Source: Pyxicephalus adspersus (lineage: Eukaryota; Chordata; Amphibia; Anura; Pyxicephalidae). Taken from it: a stretch of DNA of 64,000 bases. The stretch is from contig NC_092859.1 of assembly GCF_032062135.1 (NCBI RefSeq), positions 49,290,710-49,354,709 on the forward strand, read 5' to 3'. Shown piece by piece: positions 10,521-22,300 of this stretch. The stretch's first letter is position 1. Every line of letters begins with the position of its first letter. Both the position numbers and the translations under genes were made by a program. The notes under the pieces are model-generated. The model saw only the letters and a program-made list of their open reading frames with translations, made no database searches and was not told the DNA's origin.

Positions 10521-12166
10521 AGGGGCGCACAGGCGTGAGGTTACCCATCTGTGCGCTGTGGCGGTTGAGGTCTGGAAGGGTAAGAGTCAGGGTCGGTAAT
10601 TGCTGGAAGGGCAACCCAATGGTAGGGCACCCTATTATTGTGTGCTGTGGGCGGCCCCTGAGGCGGAGCTGGGCGGGTAGGGGCCGGTGTGTTTTTACTT
10701 AATGGATATCTATGGTGGAGGCGGACTGTACCTTACCCAGACCTGCAGCCTGGTAGTTTAAGTTGAGTTCAGTTGGTTGGTTTGGAAAAAGAAGGAATAT
10801 TGTTCACACTTGGTTTTATATTGGTGATGGTAATAATGGGGGTAAATATTTATGGTAAATTGTTTAGCCTAATTTGCTTATGGTATTTTTGGTCAATATT
10901 TGTTTGTAAATAAATAATGAGTTAATGTATGGTAATGTATGCTAATTTATGTTGATTTATGTTACTTATTGGTTAATTTATTCATTATTTAATTTGACTA
11001 TTTTGAGTTATGGTAATATTTATTGTTATTTATACTAATAAAGGTAATTTATTTGTTTAATAAATATATCAGATGCTTGACAGCCATTTAAAGTCCAGCT
11101 AACTGTGTGGTCTAATTTCTGAGGGGCTGGCAGGCTGGGGGTGGGGGGGAGAGGGGTGTGTGTGGGGGAAGGGGCAAAAGGTCTGAGCTACCCCAGTCAT
11201 GGTCCGACTTGTGCTTAGACTCCCAGAGTCACTGACTATCGCATCAGCTTCACTACAACAACATCCATTCACATTGGGAGGGGGGGCAAATTGATTTTTG
11301 GAGAACCATGCCATCACTGACTGAAGTTACCAAGGCTGCCCTCAGGGTCTAGCAGTGGACCTCCCACCCAGGACACCATTGAAAGTCATACAGGGGGACA
11401 TGTCGGACTGTCAGAGCTTTACCACAATCAGCTGGGAGCAAATGGGGGTAAAAAAAGAAAGCTCGGTGTATAGACTGCCAGAACTTCATTAGGTTATGTT
11501 TCTAAAAGTGGGAGGTGAAAAAGGGTTAACATATTTGTATGCTGACATAGAGCTGTAAGTAGAGGAAAGATAAGTGTGAAAAAAGCACAAGAGGGTTTAA
11601 CTTATTTTGTGCAAGGTCATTAGTTGTGCCACTTAATAGTCCTCATGTGGCCATTTCTGCACACATTACACAGATATGGTCTGCTGTTGTTACTATCAGG
11701 AAATTAACCCTGAAAAGTGCCAAGCAAAAATACAAAAAGCAAACGAATTTTTTTTCCACAAAATGGTATTAGTTTACAGTACTTGCTGCTTTAGCAAACT
11801 ATATGTCTTTATTTAGGTTTACATCTATTTGGTTTCTTTTTGGTCTTGGTTAGTGAGCTGTGCCAAGCAGGGATGGGGTAGGATCAAATAGCACCCCAAC
11901 TTGCACCAACATTGTAGCGAACTCATGTGTAGTGTTAGCAAAAAAGGTACATTGGCTACTAATGTCAATGAGCTGCTTTAATGCAATGCACAGGTACTTG
12001 CAATGGGTGCATATTAATAGGCATCCATTAATACACCTTAAAGAAGTAAATGGACCCTTAAGGATTTTTAGTAGAATGAACAAGCACTGTACATAGGGCC
12101 ATAAGAAACAAAGATCTAGCATTGCACTGCTTTAAAGATGTGTTTACAAGTGTAAGTTCAGCCAAT
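10521..12166. other. Intergenic DNA; G-rich then AT-rich
   Basis: 10521-10730 is G-rich and probably the tail of the retroelement. 10800-11080 is AT-rich with many 'ttatggtaa' and 'ttatgttaa' phrases. 11100-12166 shows no recognised repeat or gene. The opposing open frames at 11850-12122 have no supporting motif. Confidence 0.35.
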
Positions 12167-12590
12167 GTTTTAAATAGGAACTAAACTCAATACTGCCCAA
12201 AAAATAAAAAAATAAAAATACACTTACTTTCATTCCACAGGGCAGTCCGATCACTCCAGGGGTGTCCTGCATCGAGTCACGCATCGGCCCGGCATCCATC
12301 TTCTCTTATTTTTTCTATTCATCAACCTACGTAACTCGACCCAGGCGCGAGGTCGGATGTAGAATAAAAAAAAGTTTCTCTTTGCGCAAAAAGGCTCCTT
12401 CTGCGCATGACCGAGATGCTTAGTCATGTGCTCCCATTCATTCTCATCCGCCTAGGCGATCGAGAATTAGAGGTGGGGGGTTCCCCCTTTTTTTTGCACA
12501 TAAAAACACACAGAATTTTTACTTAACATAAAAAGGTTGTCTACCCTTTTATGTAAAGTGAAAATTCTGAGTTTAGGTACGCTTTTGTTT
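12167..12590. mobile_element. MITE with 'cctaaactcag'-type inverted ends
   Basis: The left end reads 'aggaactaaactcaatac' and the right end is the inverse of 'agcgtacctaaactcagaat'. The inside is rich in A-runs and T-runs next to the ends. Related termini occur at 51035-51075 ('agcgtacctaaactcagaaa') and at 19943 ('aaagcggaagtaaactagaa'). This indicates a family of short non-autonomous elements. Exact borders and the target duplication were not settled. Confidence 0.45.
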
Positions 12591-12962
12591 TGTTTTGTTT
12601 TTTGTCTTTGTGGTTTGTGAAATTGTTGTCACCAGGACAATAAGAGGGAGATGAAATCTCTCTTGCCTAAAAGAATTGAAATCCAGATCAGATCTAATGC
12701 TTACCCATGCTAAAAAATGGATGTACACTTTATTTACAGCAGATGATTTGATTATTTATTATAATGCCCATATTTTTAGAAACTGAACTATAGTTATAGT
12801 TTTTTTCTATACATTTGCTATCAAAGAACATGTCAGGACATGATTGTAGTCAAGCTGTGTGTAGGGCAAACACACTGACTCAGTGAAATATAACATGAAC
12901 AGATCATGAAGGCGAGAGGACACATCAAAGGCAGCCTTCAAATGACTCTGCAGGCTCTGTGT
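12591..12962. other. Intergenic DNA
   Basis: Nothing recognised apart from short T/G runs near 12585-12605. Confidence 0.3.
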
Positions 12963-12970
12963 TATATAAG
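12963..12970 (+). promoter_or_regulatory. TATA-box-like site ahead of a small ORF (speculative)
   Basis: TATATAAG stands 83 bp before an ATG in a fair Kozak context (ccaaATGG, 13053), with a TGACTCAG AP-1-like site near 12875-12885. Start sites would be expected near 12993. There is no independent evidence of transcription. Confidence 0.25.
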
Positions 12971-13052
12971 GACAGCTGCTCCAGACATTTCTAGAAGCAG
13001 CCAGTGCAGTCTGTGCCTGTAAGGAACCAAGCCTGAGCATTCAGCTTTCCAA

Positions 13053-13253
13053 ATGGCTGAAAATGTTTCCTACAAGGCAGTTCATTCATTGCTGCAGCAA
13101 ATAGAGTGCATGCTTTTCATTCTTACTGCAAGAACAATTTACTGCTACAATGCAGCTGCACAATTACCATTCGCACATTCAAATGACATGCAGCACTTCA
13201 ACAGGCAAACGTTGCCTTTATTTCCGTTACTTTTACCCAAGAGTATTTTTTAA
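13053..13253 (+). CDS. Hypothetical 66-residue ORF downstream of a TATA-like box
   Basis: The open frame begins MAENVSYKAVHSLLQQIECM and ends in PLLLPKSIF. I recognise no family. The only reason to list it is the promoter-like arrangement upstream: an AP-1-like site, TATATAAG at 12963, and an ATG with A at -3 and G at +4. It could equally be chance or the first exon of an unannotated transcript. A poly(A) signal was not found close downstream. Confidence 0.15.
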   Translation: MAENVSYKAVHSLLQQIECMLFILTARTIYCYNAAAQLPFAHSNDMQHFNRQTLPLFPLLLPKSIF

Positions 13254-13529
13254 TGAAATATACTTGCTATTTCATAAAATTAGTTGTATACATCATGTTC
13301 TATTTTTTGTTTTATAACTCACTGTATATTACAATGTTTATCAACTGCATAAATTGGATCAGTTGCCCACTATAAGAGTCTTCAGTCTGACTAATGGACA
13401 TAAATGAGACATGATACAAATAATAGGTATGAGTATTTATATAGCATTGACATATTATGCAGCATTCCCTTAAAGGGCCCCCCAATTTAATGTTCCTATC
13501 ATATTCATATGTCATTACCATAGAATAAG

Positions 13530-13690
13530 GTGAATTTTGGGGGGAAGCCAAATAACCTAATTGTATGTTTTTGGGATGGGGAAGGAAACTGGAGTACCCA
13601 GAGGAAACGTATGCAAACACAAGGAGAACCTGCAGACTCCATGCAGATAGAGTCCTGGCAAGGATCATGATCATATATTTCCCACTGCAA
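13530..13690 (-). mobile_element. L2-like LINE fragment, - strand
   Basis: The inverse of this stretch carries the phrases 'gagtctgcaggttctccttg' and 'tttcctctgggtactccagt' followed by 'ttccttccccatcccaaaaa', the well-known L2/V-SINE 3' region text. A second copy in + orientation is at about 50335-50590. Confidence 0.6.
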
Positions 13691-14440
13691 GGTGAGCTGG
13701 AATGTCTTTTAAAATAAATTCCACCGCATTATACCATTGCAAGTATCTTGCATTGCCATGTGTTTCATTAATGAGCTTGTTACCAAACCTTAAACCTAGC
13801 CTCAGTATTGTTGAGCTACATTTACTTGATCACCTAGGTTCTCCCAGGTGGGAAGGAGCTACAATATAAGCTGGCCAGAACAGTTACACTGTGCATTCTA
13901 ATTACCAAAAAAAGATGGAAAAATGTGTGCCCCCAAAGAACACCAGTAGTTTAGGAACATTTATTATTTCATGTTCAAAGACCAAAACTTCTCTTATACT
14001 GATTAAAAACAAACAAAATTTTATTCAGCGTTCCAAATCCAATTAAAAACACCAGTATACATTAAAACACCATTCAATCACACAAATAGCAATGTCAAAA
14101 ATTTTGTTTTTGAATGGTTTATAAACATGGAGTATCCATTCATCATATTTCAAATGGGTAACAGGTTTCATGGAAAGACCGCTTCCTCAGACCAATCGAA
14201 ATATATACTCAATGAGAGTTTAGAATACACATCTCAATCTTCCATCCAAGTAGGTGAATGTAAATGTATGTCTTTAATTTATTCAGACAAATTGTCCTAA
14301 GCCTTATATGTAAACAAAAGCTCACACATGCAACCTTCCTAAACAATAGATACCAACCAGTTTACCACTGTATACAGGGCTTTCACAGATATAAAGCATC
14401 ATTAATCAAACACCTGGAGAATTGTTCCAAGAGAAATACT
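13691..14440. other. Intergenic DNA with a hammerhead-like motif
   Basis: Contains the motif at 14165-14190 inside a stretch that could be a Penelope-type end. No coding remnant was identified. The open frame at 14264-14479 has no support. Confidence 0.35.
14165..14190 (-). ncRNA. Hammerhead-ribozyme-like motif, CpG-decayed
   Basis: On the - strand: CTGAGGA, AGCGG, a short T-rich loop, TCCAT, GAAAC. CUGANGA and GAAA are intact. Stem II would pair as GCGG/CCGC if 'ccatg' were originally 'ccgcg', that is, two CpG-to-TpG/CpA transitions. The flank 'ctgttaccc' follows. This resembles the hammerheads carried by Penelope-like elements. Confidence 0.45.
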
Positions 14441-14442
14441 AC

Positions 14443-14862
14443 TTACACACGTGCAATAATTGTTGTTCGAAACAAATGATTAATGACCGATTGTCAGATA
14501 ATCATTAACAAAAAAAGTGCACAACGACTGACCAAAGATGCAGATGAATGAGAAATGTCGCTGGAAATGAATGACCATCCCAGCGGAGCTGATTGGGCGA
14601 TGATCGTTCGCTATCTATTGTGTGTACGCTCGTTCAGTGATTGTGGATTGTTCTGCGGTACATTTTCTCTGGTAAACATCACTTCCTGCATTGTTCAAAT
14701 GATCGTATCTAGTGTGTGTACATTATTGGTGGTTTATATTTGAACGTATCGTTACAGCATGTACAGAAATATGCACTATACGATCGTTCAAAATAATTAT
14801 GAATATTCGTTGATCAGTCGTTTCCTTCATTTTCTAGCGATAATTATTGCACATGTGTACCT
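14443..14862. mobile_element. MITE with roughly 20-bp inverted termini
   Basis: The left end 'ttacacacgtgcaataattg' pairs with the inverse of the right end ('gtacacatgtgcaataatta'). The interior repeats the theme 'cgatcgttc' and 'acgaacg' in both orientations, giving a large imperfect palindrome of about 420 bp. No coding capacity. The open frame at 14555-14743 is inside it and accidental. Confidence 0.65.
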
Positions 14863-16382
14863 AGTCAAGGACTCTGTATACCACATTAGCCTAACCAGGT
14901 GTGCATTTACCTTACAATGTTTTTAACATTGGCTATTTATTTAGCAGCAAAATTGTGTAATCTCTGTACAATCGTTTCTAGATTTTTAAAAACTATCCAG
15001 TAAAATAACTTGGATTGCAATATGTTTGGCTGGATTTAAACTATGTACATATGTCAGATGATTCCCACCAGAGATGAATGAGTGTGCTCATCTCAGGAGA
15101 AAATCTAAACAGTGGTCTCCCCACATCATTTACCAATACTGGTACTAAATGACTGCTGGGCACTCCTTTGAAGGAGAGCACAGCAGGGTGCAGCTTGCAT
15201 GTACTCCACTCTAAAAAAACATATTAGTGCTGTGTGTACATTGCTCATTCATTCAATTTAATCTCATTCATTTAATCTATGCATTTGTCACATTCATAAA
15301 CAATTCATCTTGCATCAAATCCAGTTGAATTGGTCAAAAAATACAAATGGATTAGGAAATTACGGTATTGAATTTGAACTATTGAGGGTTTTTAGGGTTT
15401 TAGGGAATTTAAGGTTGAAAATTATTATTTTTGTTCAAAAAATCTTAGGGAATTATTTCCACAATGGGAAAAATGTATAACTGGAACAAGTTGATGTGAT
15501 TCACCTTTTATAAGTCACAATTTTTTTTTCTATTTTCTGATATTATGACTGTTATTTTTTTTTTTAGTGGAAAACAACTAGGAATGTTTTCCTTGGCTAA
15601 TTTTAGGAACCTGGACAGCATGGGGCCAATCTAACTCAAATTTTCACTTATAATTGTGCCGGCACTGTGGTGGTTGGTGGTGATGTAATCACTAATTGTT
15701 ATGAGGAACAGGTGGCTGAAACAGGTCACTAATTAAGAATTGATTTATTTTAAGGAGAATCAACCACACACTAATGGCAGGCAGCTTAGTTTGTTTAGGA
15801 GTGACAGTGCCACCTAATGCTTTGAAAACTCTTCCCAAGATGAAACTGCAGGTTGTACAGAATAGCACTTGGTTGGCATATTAGGATAATTCTGGCTAAG
15901 TGTCCATTTTGCTTGGCCTAGTAATCCATACGGTTGAAGGTTTAGTAATCAGGGACTTTAAGAAATGCCCTCTGAGATGATACCATCTGCCCTACCTACA
16001 GTCATTTCTATCTGTTCATGCTGCTGTAGCCTGGCATGGTTTGCCATCATGTCCCAGAGGCTGTAGTTGTTCTACTCAGCCTGGTGTTGCTGTTGGTGGT
16101 GCTTCTGCTTGATCTGGCAACTGATGTACACAAATGCGGCCCAGGACTGATAGGATGAGGCACTGGCATGCAGCTTACAAAAATGGCTGTCCTCTGGTAG
16201 CACAAAAATCCATGTTGTGATAGTGAGTGTCTAAGAGTGTGGCTACCCAGTCACCCTCTCGCTGTTTAGTATCAACAAATGTTTGGCACGGCAAAAACAC
16301 ACCAGCCCTCAGCTTGCCATGTTTGCCAAGATCAACTCTGAATCCCACCACAAGCCTTCATCTTCCTTCTAATCCTCCTTAA
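14863..16382. other. Intergenic DNA, nothing recognised
   Basis: AT-rich to mixed sequence with no gene, clear repeat or regulatory landmark that I can support. Confidence 0.4.
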
Positions 16383-16653
16383 CCCCCCTGGCGGTATTCC
16401 TGAGTGTGACCGGGGGTTAATTTTCAGTACCAAAAGCGGTAACCCCGAGACACACTTGGGATGGAACTGCAAAGGAGTTTTAAAACTTACCTGGGCCCCA
16501 CATTCCCGTGGCGCCCTCAAGCGATGCCCGGCTGGCATCTGCGTCCCCAGCACATGAACGTTGCGGCCTAGGGGTAGGAAATTTAAAATAAGTATTTTTA
16601 AATATAGTGCTTTGACATTTAAGATTTACTTAATATTCAGACCACCAGAGAGG
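16383..16653. mobile_element. TTAA-flanked MITE (copy 1)
   Basis: Begins CCCCCCTGGCGGTATTCCTG, followed by AGTGTGACC, directly after TTAA (16379-16382), and ends CCACCAGAGAGG before TTAA (16654-16657). The TTAA duplication and the C-rich/G-rich inverted ends suggest a piggyBac-type non-autonomous family. Other copies are at 33969-34539, 38669-39620, 43151-43641 and 59095-59688, with a fragment near 21329. Confidence 0.75.
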
Positions 16654-16692
16654 TTAATCCCTCAGATCATTAATTTAGTGGAATCTGTCACC

Positions 16693-17270
16693 TCCTAGCA
16701 TCCTATCGGACAATTTCTCCTGCGTTACTTCCTCCTGCTGTTAAGTTGCACCATATTCATTTTGCCAGGGATTGCAGTGTTTTCAGATGAGCACAGCACA
16801 ACAAGATACTCAATATATGCACTGTGGTACTCTGTAATACAGGTGCATTGGTTTTACCATTGTGCATGCACTGCGGTTTTTAATTCATGGCATTACAACA
16901 CGTTACTGGGGTGATAGGGTCTCTTCAAAGTAAATTGGCTTTGCAGGCAGGGCAGTCTTTGCAGTCTGATCTATTATTCTAGTGCAGTTCTGAAGATAAT
17001 CTGAGGTGTTTCTACATAGTATTGGAGTTCTGTTTGCATTTTCAGATCCTAGCAACCTATCGGACAATTTCTCCTGCGTTACTTCCTCCTGCTGTTAAGT
17101 TGCACCATATTCATTTTGCCAGGGATTGCAGTGTTTTCAGATGAGCACAGCACAACAAGATACTCAATATATGCACTGTGGTACCCGGTAATACAGGTGC
17201 ATTGGTTTTACTATTGTGCATGCACTGCGGTTTTTAATTCATGGCATTACAACACGTTACTGGGGTGATA
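16693..17270. repeat. 224-bp direct repeat flanking a copy of the CCNG1 exon-2 acceptor region
   Basis: Segment A (16693-16916) recurs almost unchanged at 17047-17270, a period of 354 bp. Between them, 16917-17046 matches the last roughly 115 bp of CCNG1 intron 1 (19201-19315), from 'gtgatagggtctcttcaaag' up to and including 'gtttgcattttcag' and the next two bases. It carries an 18-bp internal insertion relative to the intronic copy. The copies differ at only a few sites, so the event is fairly recent. Confidence 0.85.
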
Positions 17271-17660
17271 TGTCACAGTGACTTGTGCATTGTCATTTTA
17301 TCGTAATGCCAGGTTGTCTACACTGTTATGTAAAGTAGAAATGTTGGTGATTGGTCTGCTTTAACATCATTCTACTACATATATGGCCAACACTAAATGT
17401 TCAGTGATGTTCATACTAATCTTATCCTGATATTTTTGAAAATATCAGCAGTCCTGTAGTAAAGTTGAGTAGTTTGATTTTGCTATATTCCATTTCAAAA
17501 TGCTGCAGCAGAGAGGACATAGAGAGGAGTGCATGTTAAACTCATTATGACATGTAAAATCTATTCCTGAATGGAAGCAAGAGAAAGACATTCTATGGGC
17601 AATACGGAGATAGTTCCAGCAGGAGGCGCTCTGTGTCAGCAGCAATATCAGTGGTACAGA

Positions 17661-17703
17661 CCAATAGGACGAGGAGGGCGTGGCTTGGTGCCCGCTATAT
17701 AAG
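17661..17703 (+). promoter_or_regulatory. CCNG1: CCNG1 core promoter: CCAAT, GC-type box, TATA
   Basis: CCAAT lies at 17661-17665, AGGGCGTGGC (GC/KLF-type box) at 17675-17684 and TATATAAG at 17696-17703. Transcription should start near 17725-17730. The first exon is non-coding (about 17727-17883), contains no ATG, and ends AAG before a consensus donor GTAAGT at 17884. Confidence 0.7.
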
Positions 17704-17883
17704 TCAGTAGATCGGGCTTCCTATTCAGTGAGCTGAGCTATAAGAGGGGATTTTAGTTGCTTGGGGTGGGGAAGCTTTATTCATTCATTTACCGGCCTTG
17801 CAGTTTCTTTGTATTCTTCTGGAATACATTATAAGTTTTATAAGTAACTTCTCAAGAGATCGACCTCCCGCACCCCAGGAAAG

Positions 17884-19315
17884 GTAAGTCAGACTGTGTG
17901 TGTGCCTCATGTACTGCTCGTATCATTGTGTAATAGGGAATCCTAGACTGTAATAATTAGAGGAATGCTGATATGTTATATGAATGGCTTTATGTAGAAA
18001 GGTATGTGCACTGAGGTAATGATGAATTGTATGCTGAGTGAGTAAATCTGCCCATTTATAGACAGTGCAGCCTATGCCAGCTATAACTGATCGGGGCCTA
18101 ATTTAGAATACTACTACAATGTAAAAAGTCCAAAGTTATAGTAAGCGGAGATGTGAAGTAAAATCTTTATTTCGTAATGGTGATGTATTATAAGTTATAT
18201 AATGTCTGTGGACTGTGCAGGCCTCTATGGAGATCTCCATTAGAAGGAACAAGCCTAGGCTTGTCCTCTGTGCACCGAAGAGGGGGCGTGGCTGGTCAGC
18301 TAGGCGTATGTTACGTCATTGGCTTGAAAGGTTCAGAGGCGGGGCTACGGAAGGCTGAGGGCTGTCAGTTATGGAGGAGGGGAGGGCTGGCACCCAGCAC
18401 AGGCTAACTGTGTCAGCAGCTGCTTCCCCCATGTATTGCTGCTCTTCTATAGAGTCTGGCCATGTACTGCACAGCATTCAACTAGAAGACTTGTATGTAC
18501 AGATAGTACCAGGGGGTCAGCTAAATTAACATGTTGCTATATAATAAAGGAGAGGGCAATGTACATGGCCTACATTCACATTCTGTGTATTGATATACGG
18601 TATGTATCCTTTGTGTGTAGCCGTGAAGAGGGGGCTAACTATCTATCTATCCTCACTTTACAGCCTTGCAGCTGTAATTGTAGGGAAATCGTAAAGCACC
18701 GTTTCCCCAGCAACATTTGTGTGGGCCTAAATGGTCAAAGTAGCCGGGTGTCCGATGTAATTGCAGCTTCTACATCCATTTTCCTACACAGATGGTCACT
18801 ATGTCATATAGGTCAATCCTTGTACATGGTATTTTCAGAATTGATGGTGTATCCTCACTGACCAATTAGGGAGCTCTATAGGCAGGAGCAGGCAAGATCA
18901 GAGTTTGAGATTTGCAGCCTATCTACGCATATAGTAATTCTAATGGGGCATGACATGTTTAGGTAAACAAGAGTCTGATTTATATTTGTTTTTTTCTCCT
19001 TCCCAGATGTTAAGCAGGGAGGTGAAAGTAGAGGAGCTGGGCCAGCACATAAAGTAATTAGACGAGTAGAGGAGGTATTTATTATAAACAAAGGGCTGTA
19101 CTGGGTCTCTGGTCAAAGGATTCTAGCAAGTTCAAAGGCACATTGCAAGTAGCGGGGATATGAAAAGGAAAACGCCACAATTTTTTTTTTTTTTTGGTTG
19201 GTGATAGGGTCTCTTCAAAGTAAGTTGGCTTTGCAGTCTGATCTATTATTCTAGTGCAGTTCTGAAGATAATCTGAGGTTTCTACATCTTATTGGAGTTC
19301 TGTTTGCATTTTCAG
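17884..19315 (+). other. CCNG1: CCNG1 intron 1
   Basis: The intron begins GTAAGT (17884) and ends TTTTCAG (19309-19315), immediately before the start ATG. It holds the p53 response element at 18247-18266. Its last roughly 115 bp (19201-19315), following a run of about 15 T, are copied upstream of the promoter at 16917-17046. Open frames at 18177-18407 and 18436-18861 have no support. Confidence 0.7.
18247..18266 (+). promoter_or_regulatory. CCNG1: p53 response element, perfect 20/20 consensus match
   Basis: Two adjoining decamers with no spacer, GAACAAGCCT and AGGCTTGTCC, each fit RRRCWWGYYY at every position. The site lies in intron 1, about 360 bp after exon 1. Cyclin G1 is a classical p53 target in mammals, with p53 sites in the promoter/intron 1 region. 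From memory, the human site has nearly the same layout (xxACAAGCCC AGGCTxGTCC). Strong candidate for the site that makes this gene damage-inducible. Confidence 0.85.
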
Positions 19316-22300
19316 ATGATTGACACGCTTGTAACATCAGAAGCTCAGAACCTTCTTCATCAGCTGAACTCACTCTTGGAACAGGAGATAAAAAACCAGC
19401 CTAAAGCTTGCGGCTTGCGCCGTATTGAAACGACGCATGACAATGGCCTCCGGATGACTGCCACGCTTCGTGACTTTGCAGTGAAAGATTTGCTTAGCTT
19501 AATTCAGTTCTTTGGTTTCAGTACACAGACATTCTCCTTAGCTGTGAACCTTCTGGACCGGTTTTTATCTAAAATGAATGTAAGTAGTGTGAATCTGTGA
19601 ATTGCTTTTGGCATCTCTAGGCATAATTTCTCTTTGCAACACTCCAATTTCTACATAAATACACATTACACTGGCAGATGCTTTCTAGTTCTGTTCTAGA
19701 TGCTAGATTTTCACCCAAGACAATCATGATCATTTGACAATTAATATGTTCAGTCTGAATTTCCACCAAAACACATATATATTATTAGACCCAAGTGCAG
19801 CTATAGAATAGCACAATGCATAGCTATGGATGCAATGTGCATTGTGTTCTGCATTCTTAACAGTATTGTAATTTATTTTTTTTAAACACAATAAAAGCCT
19901 GTTTAAAAGGACTGCGTAGTCTTCCTAAATGCAATGCATCTTAAAGCGGAAGTAAACTAGAAACAAAAAAATTACACTTAACCTTTATTCCTGCAGATCC
20001 CTCGATGGTGCTGGTCTTTCTTGCCATCTTTTTTAGCGGAAAAATGCTGTAATCCAGTAATTTGTACCGTCGTCATGTATTTCGTCCTGTTGTCGCTATC
20101 TTCAATCTTTTCTTCCGTTTTCTTCATCACCTGATCTCAATCACTGTGCGGGTGACGTAGACACTGTGAAGGGAGGGTGTGGGGGTCGATCTCACTGCGC
20201 ATGCATGGGATCAGCATCTTTTTCCCTAGGGGGAAAAATGCCCCTTCCGTGCAGCCAGAGCCTCCCAGGATGTGTGACGTAGGTATCCCGGGAGGCTATG
20301 TACTCCCATTAGGTCCTAATCAAGACTTGAAGGGGCAGTGCTGCACCCTTGGTGGCTGCCTGCATAGTTATAGTAAACAATCGGTGTAGCTCCAAAAGAA
20401 CAGGAACACTACATTTAAGAATTGGTAATTTTCCAAAGTTTGGGAGGATTAGGTTTGATTTAATGTGAGTTTTATTTTTGAATGAAAAAAATCGTAGCAC
20501 ATTTTAAAATTGTGGCCCAACTTGCTGTACGATAGTGGGGATGCACCCACTGCAGAGCACCACAATAAAGACTAAAAGCAGGTCAGGCAGTTGTGTATTG
20601 TGTGCTGCTTATTGCATAGTAATGTGTTGTGTAATGCAATGAATAGTGTGCAAGAGGATTTGTATTATCACTTAGTAACAATAAATAAGCCTAGAAAACC
20701 TTTTAAATTTTCAATTTTTTTCCTTCAACTTTGTAGGTGCAACCCAAACATTTAGGTTGTGTCGGCCTCTGCTGTTTCTATGTTGCTGTAAAAGTCACAG
20801 AAGAGGAGAGAAATGTCCCTCTGGCGAATGATTTAATCAGAATAAGCCAGTATAAGTTCACTGTGTATGACATGATGCGGATGGAGAAGATTGTCCTAGA
20901 AAAATTGGTCTGGAAAGTGAAAGCTACAACTGCCTTAAACTTGTTACACGTTTACCATTCCCTTGTTTATGAGAACCTGTCTAGTGAGAGGTAAGCATTA
21001 TTTTTGCTTGTTAAAAGAAAACATTTTACAATGTGTTCAGTTAAATATGTGGGTTACCCATTCTCATTGATCTAATTATTAAAACTTATGGTGCCTGGCG
21101 CTGCAATGGTTTGTCAGTACACTGGTAAAACAGTCACTTTTACAATAATAGGAGAGCCTTCCACCTCAAAAATTCATTATCTTTAAAAAAAAAAAAAAAA
21201 AATAGCAGTGTGTCTGCAGTATTTTACTTTTCTCCTTTAACCCAGAAAAGAGAATCCTTAAGGAAGAACTATGGATTTTCCACTTAAACAAAAGTATGTG
21301 TTGCAGCATCTAATTATAGGTGTATTAACCTCCCTAGCGGTCACACTCGGGGTAGGTAAATACATGGGAAGTAATAGTACACCTAATGCAGCTTCCTGTG
21401 AAGGTGTGGCAACAAAAAGATAGCAACTCTATTTGTTTAGACTATAATGAAAAGGCCATTATATGTACTTAAAGTCCCCCTATATATGGTAAAACAATAT
21501 TTAGTTTTGAATGCATTGTTACAATTAGAGGCAACACACCACAACTTTATCATTGTGTTAGCGTGACGATTGTCACATGATCTAACTAAAACTGGCACCA
21601 TCCTTACCTTGTTTGTTTAATATTATTTTCTCTATTTAAATATTTTTTTGTGTTCATTTTAGGCAAAAACTCTTGACCTTAGACAGACTTGAAACAAATC
21701 TAAAAGTCTGTCACTGCAAGATTGGATTCTCCAAAGCAAAGGTGAGCTATTTGAGATGTATATGCAAAATTGTGTTGAATTGCCGAAGGATTGTAATAAA
21801 ATATGATCTACACAATCTTTTACTGATCAAGCTTGTCTTTTTCTCTTAATCAGCCCTCTGTGTTGGCTTTGTCCCTTTTGGCTGTTGAAGTTCAGGAACA
21901 GAAACTGCTTGAACTGACAGATTTATTGGATTCTCTACAAAAACATTCCAAGGTAAGGTTATATTACAGCTGCTGAACGCCAAGTAAATCACTAAATACC
22001 CTGTTGTAATGACTTTTGTGTAAACAGTCATAGGGTTTAATTTACTTGCATAACCCTATCTCTAGCATATTGCATAAACAGGCATTTGATGTTCATATTT
22101 TCTGCTTCGCCATCCATCATCTTCCTGGTTTTTTTAGTCACCTGTTTTTGATTACTAAAAATTAAACTGGGGTCGCCACAATGTGGATGTCATAGGTAAA
22201 AAGACATAGAAAGCATAGGTGTGTATTTAATGCGTAGACCCAAGTTTCAGTTGTCCGTGCAGAGCTGTTTTTTAGCTAGTACACATGTAGTAAAGTTTAA

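Noticed and set aside
17520..17560. Possible second p53 half-site ('gacatgtaaa') upstream of CCNG1
   Set aside because: It fails RRRCWWGYYY at several positions and has no adjacent partner, unlike 18247-18266.
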